DNA from: Shimia sp. SK013
Lineage (GTDB): Bacteria > Pseudomonadota > Alphaproteobacteria > Rhodobacterales > Rhodobacteraceae
Reading direction: 5' to 3'
DNA: 64,000 nucleotides
Assembly: GCF_001292625.1 (NCBI RefSeq)
Contig: NZ_LAJH01000009.1
Location: forward strand, 186,001-250,000
Part shown: in pieces, positions 16,679 through 25,696 of the stretch
How the letters are laid out: each line of letters starts with the position of its first letter
How positions within the stretch are numbered: the stretch's first letter is position 1
The notes under the pieces: model-generated
What the model saw: the letters and a program-made list of their open reading frames with translations, nothing else
The model's database searches: none
What the model was told of the DNA's origin: nothing
Translations under genes and position numbers: made by a program

Positions 16679-17776
16679 ATGGTAAGCGGAACGAGCGGCC
16701 TCAAAACCGTGATGTATGTTGTTGTTAGCGCGTTCTTTTCCATTGCCGGCCTAATCTTTGCCGCCGAAGTGTTGGTGCCACTATCCATTGCGATCCTGCT
16801 TTTTGTGTTGGTGACGGCCATTGTGGATCGGGTGAGCGATTTGCACATAGGTTCAAGACGCATTCCCGGCCTGATTGCCCATTTGAGCGCATTGTGTCTG
16901 GTGCTTTTTGGCCTTTGGATCATGGTGAGCATCTTTGCGGCTCAGGCCGGATCGGTCAGCGAAGCAGTTCCGCGGTATGAGGCCCGGTTTGATAGCATCC
17001 TGACCCGTGTCGTGACCCTCGTTGGAGATCAGAATTTTGAGGCGGCGAAGTCGGCTTTGGCGGATCTTGAAATTGCAGCGTTTGCCAGCGGCGCCATCAG
17101 TTCGGCAGGGGGGTTCCTGAGCGGGCTCTTGCTGGTGTTGCTTTATATTCCTTTCATGATGGTTGAGCGTCGACCGATGCGGCAAAAGCTGGAAATTGCC
17201 TTTCCTGAGCCCGACGTGCGGGCGCGCGTTCAGCGGATCGGCGATGGTGTGTCGCTGGGATTGCAACGCTACGTGGGGATCAAAACCTCTGTCAGCATTC
17301 TGACAGGCGTGGGCAGCTATTGCTTTATGAAGCCTGTGGGGCTTGATTTCGCTGAAACCTGGGCTGTTTTGATTTTCATGCTGAATTTCATACCCACCTT
17401 GGGCTCGTTGATCGGCGTCTTGATCCCAAGCATTGTCGCGCTGGTGCAGTTTGAGAGCATGACGCCATTTTTGGTCATTATTTTGGGATGCGGGGTGGTG
17501 CAGTTTGGCATTGGCAATATTCTGGAGCCTGCTTTGACAGGCAAATCATTGAACCTGTCGCCTTTGATGGTGATCCTGGCGCTGACCTTTTGGACAGCAA
17601 TCTGGGGTATTGCAGGGGCGTTTTTGAGTGTGCCGATCACTGTCTGTCTTTTGATTGTGCTGTCTCATATGAAATCAACGCGGGTGCTGGCGATTTTGAT
17701 GTCGGGTGATGGTCGATTGGGCGGGGAAGATCCGCCTCCGTCCGATGATATTGGCGCTGAGGAGGCGCAAGCGTAA
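16679..17776 (+). CDS. AI-2E family transporter (UPF0118)
   Basis: A 365-residue integral membrane protein with about eight helices and the family signature in its second half: LDFAETWAVLIFMLNFIPTLG then GSLIGVLIPSIVAL, followed by GNILEPALTGKSLNLSPL. Members export autoinducer-2 in E. coli (TqsA) but many act on other substrates or as Na+/H+ antiporters, so the substrate here is open. Its stop overlaps the next start (TAATG), and two further membrane-associated small proteins follow, indicating a three-gene operon. Confidence 0.9.
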   Translation: MVSGTSGLKTVMYVVVSAFFSIAGLIFAAEVLVPLSIAILLFVLVTAIVDRVSDLHIGSRRIPGLIAHLSALCLVLFGLWIMVSIFAAQAGSVSEAVPRYEARFDSILTRVVTLVGDQNFEAAKSALADLEIAAFASGAISSAGGFLSGLLLVLLYIPFMMVERRPMRQKLEIAFPEPDVRARVQRIGDGVSLGLQRYVGIKTSVSILTGVGSYCFMKPVGLDFAETWAVLIFMLNFIPTLGSLIGVLIPSIVALVQFESMTPFLVIILGCGVVQFGIGNILEPALTGKSLNLSPLMVILALTFWTAIWGIAGAFLSVPITVCLLIVLSHMKSTRVLAILMSGDGRLGGEDPPPSDDIGAEEAQA

Positions 17777-18015
17777 TGGCGACAAAAACGGAACTTGAGG
17801 CGGAAGTCATCCAGTTGCGGGCTGAATTGGCGCGGGAACAGGACCGGCGTCCCGAGATGCCTGCGCAGGAGCAGGAGGAAGAGGCACCGAGCGTTGACTG
17901 GGAACGGGACGTTCGTGAGGTGTTGGAGACCATCGAAAGCTTGCCCGAGAAACAGCCGGTTTTACTGGCGTTAGGGGCATTGGCGGTGGGTTACTTAATT
18001 GGACGGTCGCGGTAG
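17776..18015 (+). CDS. small tail-anchored hypothetical protein
   Basis: A 79-residue protein translationally coupled to the upstream transporter (one-base overlap). The N-terminal 55 residues are charged and helical (TELEAEVIQLRAELARE, likely coiled coil), and the last 20 form one hydrophobic helix (PVLLALGALAVGYLIG) ending in Arg-Ser-Arg. This is the layout of DUF883/ElaB-like membrane-tethered proteins, although similarity to that family is only in architecture. Function unknown. Confidence 0.75.
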   Translation: MATKTELEAEVIQLRAELAREQDRRPEMPAQEQEEEAPSVDWERDVREVLETIESLPEKQPVLLALGALAVGYLIGRSR

Positions 18016-18024
18016 GAGCGGATT

Positions 18025-18489
18025 ATGAGCAAACGAATTTCACGTAATATTTCGATTATCCTGCGCTCCGAGCGTTTGATTGCGCAGCGCCACATGGCAG
18101 TGTTTCGGCGCCAAACCGGAATGGCCGCTGCGGCCTTGTTGGCGGCGGGAGTGGGACTTGTGATGCTGAATGTGGCGGGATTCTTCGCGTTGGCTGAGGT
18201 CATGTCGCAGGCGGCCGCTGCAGTCATCGTTGCACTGGCCAATCTGTTGCTGGCGCTTGTTTTGATGATGTCGGCCGGACGTGTCGCGGTTGGTGAGGAA
18301 GTGGACGCGGTTGCAGAGGTGCGCGATCTTGCGCTTGAAGATCTTGAGACCGAAGTGCGCATAGCGGCCGATGAGGCACGCGGAGCCGCGGAGGCGCTTA
18401 AGAATATGGCGCGTAATCCATTGGGCGCGGTTACCCCTGGTCTGGCCTCGGCTGTTGCCAAGGCACTGGTGAAAACCTCGAAGAAGTAG
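18025..18489 (+). CDS. phage-holin-like family membrane protein (DUF1469-type)
   Basis: A 154-residue protein with two adjacent hydrophobic helices (about 33-58 and 62-86) flanked by a basic N terminus and a long amphipathic Ala/Glu-rich C-terminal helix. This is the architecture of the holin-superfamily III/DUF1469 proteins that occur in ordinary chromosomal operons; no lysis function is implied. It ends 17 bases from the convergent rnd gene. Confidence 0.75.
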   Translation: MSKRISRNISIILRSERLIAQRHMAVFRRQTGMAAAALLAAGVGLVMLNVAGFFALAEVMSQAAAAVIVALANLLLALVLMMSAGRVAVGEEVDAVAEVRDLALEDLETEVRIAADEARGAAEALKNMARNPLGAVTPGLASAVAKALVKTSKK

Positions 18490-18506
18490 GGCTTTGACGC
18501 GTGACG

Positions 18507-19664
18507 TCAGAGCGCGACGATTTTGACCTGTGCCCCTTTGGCGGCAAGGGCGATTTCGCCGTCACAGAGCCTGAGTGCGTCATCGCCAAAGACTTCGCGG
18601 CGCCAGCCCGAGAGCGCGGCTACGTCGCGCTGACCGGCGGCCAGCGCGTCAAGATCCGAGGCGGTGGCAATCAGTTTTGGGGCCACGCCCGAGGTCTCGG
18701 TTTTGGCCTTTAGCAGGACGCGCAAAAGATCGGCCAGAGCCGGATTGACCTGCAGTTTGTCATCTTTGCGCGGCACATGGGGCATGTCGTCCGCCGGGCA
18801 GGCTTCGCCTGCGGCGATGGCTTTGAGAATGCCGTCAGCGATGTCGCCTTTGCGGGCTTCGCGCAACAGAAGGCGAGATTTACCCAAGTCTCCGTGGTCG
18901 CGCGGTTTGGTGGAAGCGAGCTCCACCATTGCGTCATCTTTGTAAACCCGATTGCGCGGGATATTGCGGCTTTGTGCGTAGCCTTCGCGGAATTTGGCAA
19001 GCTCCCGTACGATGGCGAGAAACTTGGGAGACGTGGTGCGAGTCTTGACGCGTTTCCAAGCATTTTCCGGCTCGATGATATATGTGCCCGGGTATGTCAG
19101 AATGCCAATTTCTTCCTGAACCCAATGGGTTCGGTTGGTCTTCTCAAGTTGAGCGGCCAGGAACTCATAAATCTTGCGCAGATGCGTCACATCCGCCAAT
19201 GCATATGATTTTTGCGCGTCAGTGAGAGGGCGGCGCGACCAGTCAGTAAACCGTGAGCTTTTGTCGACGCCGGTTTTGGCGATGCGCCGAACAAGCGTTT
19301 CGTAGCCCACTTGTTCCCCAAAACCGCAAACCATCGCCGCAACCTGTGTGTCAAACAACGGGTCCGGAAAGACGCCTGCCTCTACAAAGAAGATTTCGAG
19401 GTCCTGACGGGCTGCGTGGAAGACTTTGACCACCGATGTGTCGCGGAACAGATCATAAAGCGGTTCGAGCGAGAGACCGTTTGCCAGAGGGTCGACCAGA
19501 ACGGCGTTGTCGTCTGTGTCGCCCGGCATGGCGAGCTGCACCAGACAGAGTTTGGAGTAGTAAGTGCGCTCGCGCAAAAACTCTGTGTCGATGGTCACAT
19601 AAGGGTGCTCGCGCGCCTCTTTGCAGAATTGGGCGAGGTCTTCCGTCGTGGTCAGGGTTTTCAT
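18507..19664 (-). CDS. rnd: ribonuclease D
   Basis: RNase D trims the 3' ends of tRNA precursors and other stable RNAs. The 385-residue protein carries the DEDDy exonuclease motifs: DTEF (26-29), the HAARQDLE motif II and the YALADV motif III with its Tyr. HRDC-like helical domains follow (about 200-385). The frame is open 24 codons upstream, but MKTLTTTEDL is the family-typical start. It is convergent with the holin-like gene and 83 bases downstream of purN. Confidence 0.95.
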   Translation of the reverse strand: MKTLTTTEDLAQFCKEAREHPYVTIDTEFLRERTYYSKLCLVQLAMPGDTDDNAVLVDPLANGLSLEPLYDLFRDTSVVKVFHAARQDLEIFFVEAGVFPDPLFDTQVAAMVCGFGEQVGYETLVRRIAKTGVDKSSRFTDWSRRPLTDAQKSYALADVTHLRKIYEFLAAQLEKTNRTHWVQEEIGILTYPGTYIIEPENAWKRVKTRTTSPKFLAIVRELAKFREGYAQSRNIPRNRVYKDDAMVELASTKPRDHGDLGKSRLLLREARKGDIADGILKAIAAGEACPADDMPHVPRKDDKLQVNPALADLLRVLLKAKTETSGVAPKLIATASDLDALAAGQRDVAALSGWRREVFGDDALRLCDGEIALAAKGAQVKIVAL

Positions 19665-19747
19665 ATGCGGCTGTCTTCTTGCTCTGGTCTTTTCTGGTTG
19701 TTCACAAGCACTACGCAGAAAAGCCAAAGAATGCAATTCCAGCTGGC

Positions 19748-20341
19748 TTAGAGGTCGATGCGGGAGGTGTCTCCGGCTGCAAAATGCCGAAGGCAGGCCG
19801 GATAGAGTCGATGTTCCTGAGGTAAAACACGGGCCGCGAGTGTGTCGGGTGTGTCGCCGTCTTGAACCGGAACGCGGGCCTGACCCAAAATCGGGCCGTC
19901 ATCCAGCAATGGCGTAACCATGTGCACCGTGCAGCCATGTTCGGCATCACCCGCCTCGAGAGCACGGGCGTGGGTGTGCAGGCCTTTGTACTTTGGCAAA
20001 AGGGAAGGGTGGATATTGAGCATCTTGCCTTCCCAAGGGGCGACGAAGCTTTCGGTCAGGACGCGCATGAAACCTGCAAGACACAGGATGTCGGGGTTCA
20101 CTTTGTCCAGTTCCGTCTGAAGTGCGGCCTCAAACGCGGGGCGGTCGCCTTTGAAGGGACGATGATCTACGGAAACGGTTGGCACACCTAACGCGCGCGC
20201 CTTGGCGAGCCCTCCGGCGTCGGCGGAATTGGCGAGCACCAACACGGCCTCGGCTGGGTGGTCTGGGTCTGCCATATCCTCGACAAGCCGCACCATGTTG
20301 GAGCCGCTGCCCGAGATGAAGATGGCGACGCGTTTTTTCAC
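19748..20341 (-). CDS. purN: phosphoribosylglycinamide formyltransferase
   Basis: PurN formylates GAR to FGAR with 10-formyl-THF in purine synthesis. The 197-residue protein has the phosphate-binding GSGSN (11-15) and catalytic residues Asn109, His111 and Asp148 within LNIHPSLLP and LLDDGPI, equivalent to E. coli Asn106, His108 and Asp144. Its ATG overlaps the purM stop (ATGA at 20338-20341), so purM and purN are coupled. Confidence 0.97.
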   Translation of the reverse strand: MKKRVAIFISGSGSNMVRLVEDMADPDHPAEAVLVLANSADAGGLAKARALGVPTVSVDHRPFKGDRPAFEAALQTELDKVNPDILCLAGFMRVLTESFVAPWEGKMLNIHPSLLPKYKGLHTHARALEAGDAEHGCTVHMVTPLLDDGPILGQARVPVQDGDTPDTLAARVLPQEHRLYPACLRHFAAGDTSRIDL

Positions 20342-21387
20342 AGCAGGCTGCCGGAGTAGGCAACACCTTCGGTTGTTACAACGGAACCGAGGCGGGTGAC
20401 GGTTTCGCCTTGGTCAGTGAGCAACCGGGTCAGAGCCTCTGCATGGTCTGCCTCTACGGATAGGATCATGCCCATACCGGAGTTGAAGGTTTTGAGAATT
20501 TCGGCCTGGTCCATGCCGCCGGTTTTGGCGAGCCACTGAAAGACCGGGGGCAGGGTCCAGCTGTCAAGATCGATTTCCGCGCCGAGGCCTTCTGGCAGGA
20601 CGCGGGGCAAGTTTTCGGTCAGACCGCCACCTGTGATGTGGGCTAGCGCGTGCACGCCACCGGCGCGGACTGCAGCGAGGGCTTGTTTGACATAAAGACG
20701 GGTCGGTGTCAGCAGAGCGGCGCCAAGGGTTTGGCTGTTATCCCATGGGCAGGTGTCGTCCCATTTGAGACCGGAGACTTCGACGAGTTTGCGCACGAGG
20801 CTGTAGCCGTTGGAGTGCACGCCGTTAGACGCGAGACCCAGCAGTACGTCGCCGTCTTTGACACCAGCAGGCAGGTCCGTACCGCGTTCCATCGCGCCAA
20901 CAGAGAAACCCGCAAGGTCAAAATCGCCAGCTTCGTACATGCCGGGCATTTCTGCGGTTTCGCCGCCAATCAGCGCGCAACCGGACTGAAAACAGCCCTC
21001 GGCGATGCCTTCGATGATGCGGGCAGCGATGTCGGTGTCGAGTTTTCCGGTGGCAAAGTAGTCGAGGAAAAACAGAGGTTCAGCGCCCTGACAGACCAGA
21101 TCGTTGACGCACATGGCAACGAGATCGATGCCAACACCGTCAACGTTGCCGGTGTCGATTGCGATGCGCAGTTTGGTGCCGACACCGTCAGTGGCAGCAA
21201 CCAAGATGGGGTCGCTGTAACCGGCGTCCTTAAGATCAAAGAGCGCGCCAAAGCCGCCCAGTCCAGCCATAACACCGGAGCGTTTCGTGCGTTTGGCAGC
21301 CGGTTTGATACGTTCCACCAGAGCGTTGCCTGCGTCGATGTCCACACCTGCGTCTGCGTAAGTAATGCCGTTTTTGCCGTCGCTCAT
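20338..21387 (-). CDS. purM: phosphoribosylformylglycinamidine cyclo-ligase
   Basis: PurM (AIR synthetase) closes the imidazole ring of the purine precursor using ATP. The 349-residue protein shows the family N terminus ([14 protein letters not shown]), the core [12 protein letters not shown] and [13 protein letters not shown], and [13 protein letters not shown] toward the C terminus. The start at 21387 has AAGGA upstream; an 11-codon longer frame exists but lacks a ribosome binding site. First gene of purM-purN. Confidence 0.97.
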   Translation of the reverse strand: MSDGKNGITYADAGVDIDAGNALVERIKPAAKRTKRSGVMAGLGGFGALFDLKDAGYSDPILVAATDGVGTKLRIAIDTGNVDGVGIDLVAMCVNDLVCQGAEPLFFLDYFATGKLDTDIAARIIEGIAEGCFQSGCALIGGETAEMPGMYEAGDFDLAGFSVGAMERGTDLPAGVKDGDVLLGLASNGVHSNGYSLVRKLVEVSGLKWDDTCPWDNSQTLGAALLTPTRLYVKQALAAVRAGGVHALAHITGGGLTENLPRVLPEGLGAEIDLDSWTLPPVFQWLAKTGGMDQAEILKTFNSGMGMILSVEADHAEALTRLLTDQGETVTRLGSVVTTEGVAYSGSLL

Positions 21388-21551
21388 GTCCGTGATCCTT
21401 GCCGGGTGCCGTTGGCGCATTGCCTTACTGCATCATTGCCGCAAAGGGAACCGTTCGTTTTGACGCTTGAGGTCGTAGGCACTGCCGAAGAAATGGCAAG
21501 GAATGACCCCTTGACGCTGCTGGGCGGCTTGCCTAATCACTGAAGGCAGGC

Positions 21552-21627
21552 GGGCCTGTAGCTCAACGGTTAGAGCAGAGCGCTCATAACGCTTTGGTTG
21601 GGGGTTCAAATCCCTCCGGGCCTACCA
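21552..21627 (+). tRNA. ileX: tRNA with CAT anticodon, probably tRNA-Ile2 (k2CAU)
   Basis: A complete 76-base cloverleaf with encoded CCA: acceptor GGGCCTG/CGGGCCT, D arm GCTC/GAGC, anticodon stem GAGCG/CGCTT with loop CTCATAA, T arm GGGGG/CCCTC with TTCAAAT loop. The anticodon is CAT. The D-arm and variable-region pattern (GGTTAGAGCAG and TTGGTT) resembles E. coli tRNA-Ile2 rather than elongator tRNA-Met, so after TilS modification of C34 to lysidine it should read AUA. Automated tools often call this tRNA-Met. Confidence 0.9.
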
Positions 21628-21764
21628 TCAAATCAACGACTTGGTTGGTGTCGTGTGATGACCCGTTTGCATCTATCGTGCTGAACGGGCGGCCTTTTGT
21701 TGGGCGGATACAGGGCGATTTTTCCATGCTGCTTTGGACCCGTTTTGCTCTGGATGGAAATAGA

Positions 21765-22262
21765 TTAGCTTAGCGTTGCTGCCAAATCTTGGGACGTGAT
21801 GCGAAACGCCTTTCCAAATCCTCCGTTTAGAAGGCCGCCTGTAATAGCGAAGCTTACAAATGAGAAGTCCGCAAAATCGTTGTAGAGTTTCGATTTTGGG
21901 TGTGACGCAAGATAGTGCGTTCGCAAGTCGTCATGTCCGGGCGCTCCCTTGTGAAGGAAGGTCGCGTCGCAAGTCAACGTCATACGAGGATGTGTGAGCG
22001 GATCGCCCTTGGGGCCGGGCTCGCCGATTAGTAGCGAGCATCTATGGTCGGCCTCCAAAGCAGCGAAATGTGTGGCGAGCCGGGATATCAGACTAACTGG
22101 CATCCCGCGTGGGGTTGTGCCAATGGCAACTCTGGTCACCGAGGGCGCACCGGTTTGGGGATCCAAGACCGCCAAGGCCCCGTAGGTTGCGTCGCGCAAA
22201 AGGCCGCGCGCCAAGTTTCTAGCGTCGTCGTCGGTGGGGCGGATCGGATCTTTTTGAGTCAT
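21765..22262 (-). CDS. HugZ/pyridoxamine 5'-phosphate oxidase-like protein
   Basis: A 165-residue split-barrel protein of the FMN-binding PNPOx-like fold (RDATYGALAVLDPQTGAP, then PVSLISRLATH and RCSLLIGEPG). It matches the N-terminal half of HugZ/HutZ, heme-degrading or heme-utilisation proteins, and sits directly downstream of a heme receptor gene. A role in releasing iron from imported heme is therefore likely. The C-terminal DUF2470 domain of long HugZ proteins is absent; the C terminus contains NGGFGKAFRIT instead. Confidence 0.82.
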   Translation of the reverse strand: MTQKDPIRPTDDDARNLARGLLRDATYGALAVLDPQTGAPSVTRVAIGTTPRGMPVSLISRLATHFAALEADHRCSLLIGEPGPKGDPLTHPRMTLTCDATFLHKGAPGHDDLRTHYLASHPKSKLYNDFADFSFVSFAITGGLLNGGFGKAFRITSQDLAATLS

Positions 22263-22319
22263 CTGGCGAACCTTTGAATTGTCGGGCGGATGGGTGTCGT
22301 CGGATCAAGCTGGGTGGCC

Positions 22320-22352
22320 TGAAAATACTGCGGCGAGCCTGACCCGCCGCAG
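22320..22352 (-). terminator. Rho-independent terminator of the heme receptor gene
   Basis: Eight-base perfect arms CTGCGGCG/CGCCGCAG. On the minus strand the hairpin is followed by TATTTTC. It lies just after the receptor stop (22378), so the HugZ-like gene probably depends on read-through or its own promoter. Confidence 0.6.
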
Positions 22353-22377
22353 TGAGTTTGTTAAGGGTATGATGCCT

Positions 22378-24414
22378 TTAGAAGGTCTTGGCCAAGGAGA
22401 GTTTGAACGTTCGACCCGGTGCGGGGCGAGTGGCCAGATGCGGTGTGTAGTCGGCGTCAAACATGTTTTCCACGCCCATGCGCACCTCAAGCCCATTCCA
22501 ACCAGACGCTTGGGGACGATAGGTTGCGCGGAGGTTGTTGACCAAATTGGAGGCGCTTGGTGAGGTGCTGCGGCTCATATTCGCGTTGGCCACCACTTCC
22601 ATGCTGAGATCCCATTCGCGTCCCCAGCGTTTGCCCAGAGTTACGCGCAGTTGGTCAGCCGGGATTTGTTCCCAATCCCCGCCGGTACCTGCCGCGTCGG
22701 AATGATATTCGCCGCGCTGCAGGTTCAAGTTTACATCCGAATAGAACCCGTTGTCGTGAGAATAGCGCGCCTCAAGTTCCAGACCATGCATGTCTACAGT
22801 GTCGATTGGATCAAAGCCTCCGGGCACAGTGTAGGACGTGATGTTCCAGATGTCGGTCTTGTAAACGGTCGCTTTGAAAGCGACGGCATCCTGATCGTTG
22901 AAGATCCCTGTGTTGGAATAACCGACACCAAGTTCATAGTTCCGGGCCTTTTCACTTTGCGTCATGAAAAGTGGATTTCCGAGATCGTCAATCACAGGCA
23001 TACTTTCGGTATATCCGGCGTTGCCAAAGACCGACCATCCGCTGGCAAACTTGTATTGGGCCGACACGCCGCCCATCAGTGCAGAGTTGTCATAAGATGG
23101 GTCAAGCGGGTCGTTTGGGGATACGGTCTGATCTTCAAACCGCATGCCTGGCGTGATTGTCAAACCATTGCCAAAATCGATTTCGTCCACAATGAAAACC
23201 GCGAGCCGTTCGTCTGTTCCGCCGGGAGCCGAGGACGCGTCTAGCCGCTTTCGCTGGCTCAGCTCGATGCCAAACCGCATGTCATGGTTGGCGCGGCCCG
23301 TGGTGAACACCGCGTTGTTTTTGAGCAGAAGCTTGCTTGTCTCATAACGGTGATCGGCATTGACCAGCGGTTCCAGAAACGGCCAGCTTGCGGTGCCCTC
23401 CAGTGGGGAGGATCCAGCAACATAGCTTTGGTCAATCTTTTGATCGGCATAGCTGAACTGCACTTGCAGATCGATCAGATCGTTGTGGGCAGGGTTATAG
23501 CCATACGTCAGCACACCTGCCGTATTTTCGATGTCGCGATCGACGTTGCCGAAGGAATCGGCGGTTGTGCCAAAGCTGTCATAGGGCACATCGCGCTCTT
23601 GAACGGAAGAGTTGCTGAGACTGAATTCCAGACGATGCGCGCGGTCGTCACCAAAGTGTCCGCGCATTTTCAAAGCATAGGAGGGCAGTGCAAACTCGGA
23701 GTTTCCGATCACTGCGCCTGACCCGTCTTTCTGATTGTTTTGAGTGCTGTAGGTCACGTTGCCCAAAACTTCGAAATTCTCGGTGGGCTGCCACGCGAGG
23801 ATCGAAGAGCTGGAGATCCCATCGCCGTTGCTGTTGGCTTGCAGGGTTTGGCGGAAGCGAAACCCGACTTCGCCGCCCGTGAAATCGGCCGCGTCTTTGG
23901 TTTGCAACAACAGAACGCCGCCAATGGCGCCAGAGCCATATTCAAAGGACCCGCCAAGGCCCCGCAGAACAGTCACCTCTTTATAAAGCTGCGGGTCAGT
24001 GAACAGTTGCGTGCTGATGCGGTATAGTTCTTCTGACCCAACTGTGGCCCCGTCTACTTGGATGAGAACTTTCTGGTCGCTGCCGTATGTTCCGTTCGCA
24101 CCAAACCCTCGGATGTTTATCCCTGAACCTTGTGGCGTTGCGCCGTTGATCAATGTCACGCCCGGGACACTGTCAACCAACTCGCCAATTGTGGTGGCTT
24201 GTCGGTCGTCCATTTCTTCCTGTTCTATAACAGTCACAGACGTTGCGGTTTCCGTTTTGATGTCACGCTTGGAGCGCTTGAGCTCGATTTCGTCCAACAA
24301 CAAAACGCCATCCAGATAGTCGTTTGTCGGTCCGTCTTGCGCCAACGCTGGTGTTGCCGAAATGAGGGCCGCGCTACACAGCAGCACGGCCTTGCGAGAG
24401 ATGCAGGCACGCAT
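22378..24414 (-). CDS. hmuR: TonB-dependent heme receptor
   Basis: A 678-residue outer-membrane receptor: signal peptide ending at ALAQ (about residue 26), plug domain (about 50-160, with VPGVTLINGA, INIRGFGANG and VTVLRGLGGSFEYGSGAIGG) and a 22-strand barrel ending in the usual terminal Phe (LAKTF). The barrel segment YTESMPVIDDLGNPLF resembles the heme-receptor motif region, and the neighbourhood is entirely heme uptake. The start at 24414 is supported by GGAAGGGG; the frame is open 44 codons further upstream without support. It is divergent from hmuSTUV, with the shared control region at 24415-24643. Confidence 0.92.
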   Translation of the reverse strand: MRACISRKAVLLCSAALISATPALAQDGPTNDYLDGVLLLDEIELKRSKRDIKTETATSVTVIEQEEMDDRQATTIGELVDSVPGVTLINGATPQGSGINIRGFGANGTYGSDQKVLIQVDGATVGSEELYRISTQLFTDPQLYKEVTVLRGLGGSFEYGSGAIGGVLLLQTKDAADFTGGEVGFRFRQTLQANSNGDGISSSSILAWQPTENFEVLGNVTYSTQNNQKDGSGAVIGNSEFALPSYALKMRGHFGDDRAHRLEFSLSNSSVQERDVPYDSFGTTADSFGNVDRDIENTAGVLTYGYNPAHNDLIDLQVQFSYADQKIDQSYVAGSSPLEGTASWPFLEPLVNADHRYETSKLLLKNNAVFTTGRANHDMRFGIELSQRKRLDASSAPGGTDERLAVFIVDEIDFGNGLTITPGMRFEDQTVSPNDPLDPSYDNSALMGGVSAQYKFASGWSVFGNAGYTESMPVIDDLGNPLFMTQSEKARNYELGVGYSNTGIFNDQDAVAFKATVYKTDIWNITSYTVPGGFDPIDTVDMHGLELEARYSHDNGFYSDVNLNLQRGEYHSDAAGTGGDWEQIPADQLRVTLGKRWGREWDLSMEVVANANMSRSTSPSASNLVNNLRATYRPQASGWNGLEVRMGVENMFDADYTPHLATRPAPGRTFKLSLAKTF

Positions 24415-24527
24415 AGGTGTCCCCTTCCAATTGATTATTCCTTGGGCTGGCTTGGGGCGCTGGCGTGGAGCTTTTTTGATTTGATTCCCGAAGTTTCCAT
24501 CGAGCGTCTTGCGTTCGATATTAAACA

Positions 24528-24542
24528 TGAGTATTTCTGTCA
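24528..24542. promoter_or_regulatory. candidate iron-Rhodo-box in the hmuR/hmuS divergent region
   Basis: The pattern TGA-N9-TCA, published as the iron-regulatory iron-Rhodo-box consensus of Rhodobacterales (assigned to RirA-like regulators), occurs once in the gap between the divergent heme operons. The motif is short and could arise by chance; its location is what supports it. Confidence 0.4.
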
Positions 24543-24643
24543 ACATTGTGATTCACCCTCGGATCACGGGCGCCAGCCAAACGCGACAAATCGGTCGCAC
24601 GCCAGACTGCCCTTCCAGAAAAACAGAACAACAGGAGCGCACC

Positions 24644-25696
24644 ATGGCAGTGGCGACCGCTATTTCTCCGCGTGACATTCGTGAAGCCAGACAAGAACAT
24701 GACAAACTGCGTGAGCGCGATCTCGCGGACAAACTGGGTATTTCAGAAGCCGAACTGGTGGCTGCGCATGTCGGCCACGGCGTGACGCGGATCACGGCAG
24801 ACCTGGATCCGTTGTTTGCTGCGTTCGCACGACTGGGCGAGGTCATGGCGCTGACCCGAAACCCGTCTTGTGTGATTGAGAAGGTAGGTCAATATGCCAA
24901 CTACACATCGGGGGCACACGCCTCTTTGGTGGTTAATGACGCGATTGATTTGCGCATGTTTCCCCGCATTTGGACACATGCGTTCGCCGTGGAAAAACCA
25001 ACAGATCGCGGCCTGAAACGCTCCATTCAGGTGTTTGATGCGGCAGGTGACGCAGTGCACAAAGTGCATTTGCGCGAGACCTCGATCATCGAGGAATGGG
25101 CACCTGTTGTTGATGAGCTGAAGATCAGTGATCAGGCAGACACATTGACTGTTGATCCGCGCGAGCCGGTTGAGGGCCCAAAAGGGGATCCTGAGAAAGT
25201 TGAGACATTGCGGGCGGAGTGGGACAAGCTGACCGATACGCACCAGTTCATGCAGCTGACCCGCAAATTGAAGATGAACCGGCTTGGCGCGTATCGTCTT
25301 GCTGGCGCGCCGCACGCCCGCAAGCTCGCACCAAAAGTTGTCGAGGCCTTACTGCACCGAGCGTCGGAAAAGGAAATTCCGATCATGATTTTTGTCGGCA
25401 ACCGTGGCTGCATTGAAATCCACACTGGCCCCGTAAGCCGCATCGTCGATATGGGCCCGTGGATCAACGTGCTGGACAAAGGCCATGATTTGCATCTGCG
25501 CAAGGATCACATTGCTGAGGTCTATGCCGTGACAAAGAACACCCGGCGTGGGCCTGCGATTTCTATCGAGGCTTTCGGCGCGGATGGGGCTTTGATCACG
25601 CAGTTCTTCGGGGTGTTGCGTGATGAAGATGCCGGTGCGCGCTGGAATGCATTAGTAGCGGAGCTTGAGGGCGAATTCTCCGAGGTGGCGGCATGA
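24644..25696 (+). CDS. hmuS: hemin-degrading/heme-handling protein HmuS
   Basis: A 350-residue cytoplasmic protein with the internal duplication of the HemS/ChuS/HmuS family: repeat one (about 50-170, MALTRNPSCVIEKVGQY and MFPRIWTHAFAVE) and repeat two (about 215-345, MIFVGNRGCIEIHTGPV). Family members bind cytosolic heme and either degrade it or pass it on. A CAGGAG ribosome binding site lies seven bases before the ATG. First gene of the rightward heme operon; hmuT starts inside its last codons. Confidence 0.94.
   Translation: MAVATAISPRDIREARQEHDKLRERDLADKLGISEAELVAAHVGHGVTRITADLDPLFAAFARLGEVMALTRNPSCVIEKVGQYANYTSGAHASLVVNDAIDLRMFPRIWTHAFAVEKPTDRGLKRSIQVFDAAGDAVHKVHLRETSIIEEWAPVVDELKISDQADTLTVDPREPVEGPKGDPEKVETLRAEWDKLTDTHQFMQLTRKLKMNRLGAYRLAGAPHARKLAPKVVEALLHRASEKEIPIMIFVGNRGCIEIHTGPVSRIVDMGPWINVLDKGHDLHLRKDHIAEVYAVTKNTRRGPAISIEAFGADGALITQFFGVLRDEDAGARWNALVAELEGEFSEVAA

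Noticed and set aside
18025..18489. Prophage remnant suggested by the holin-like protein
   Set aside because: No lysin, integrase or structural phage genes nearby; the gene sits in a conserved-looking membrane-protein operon.
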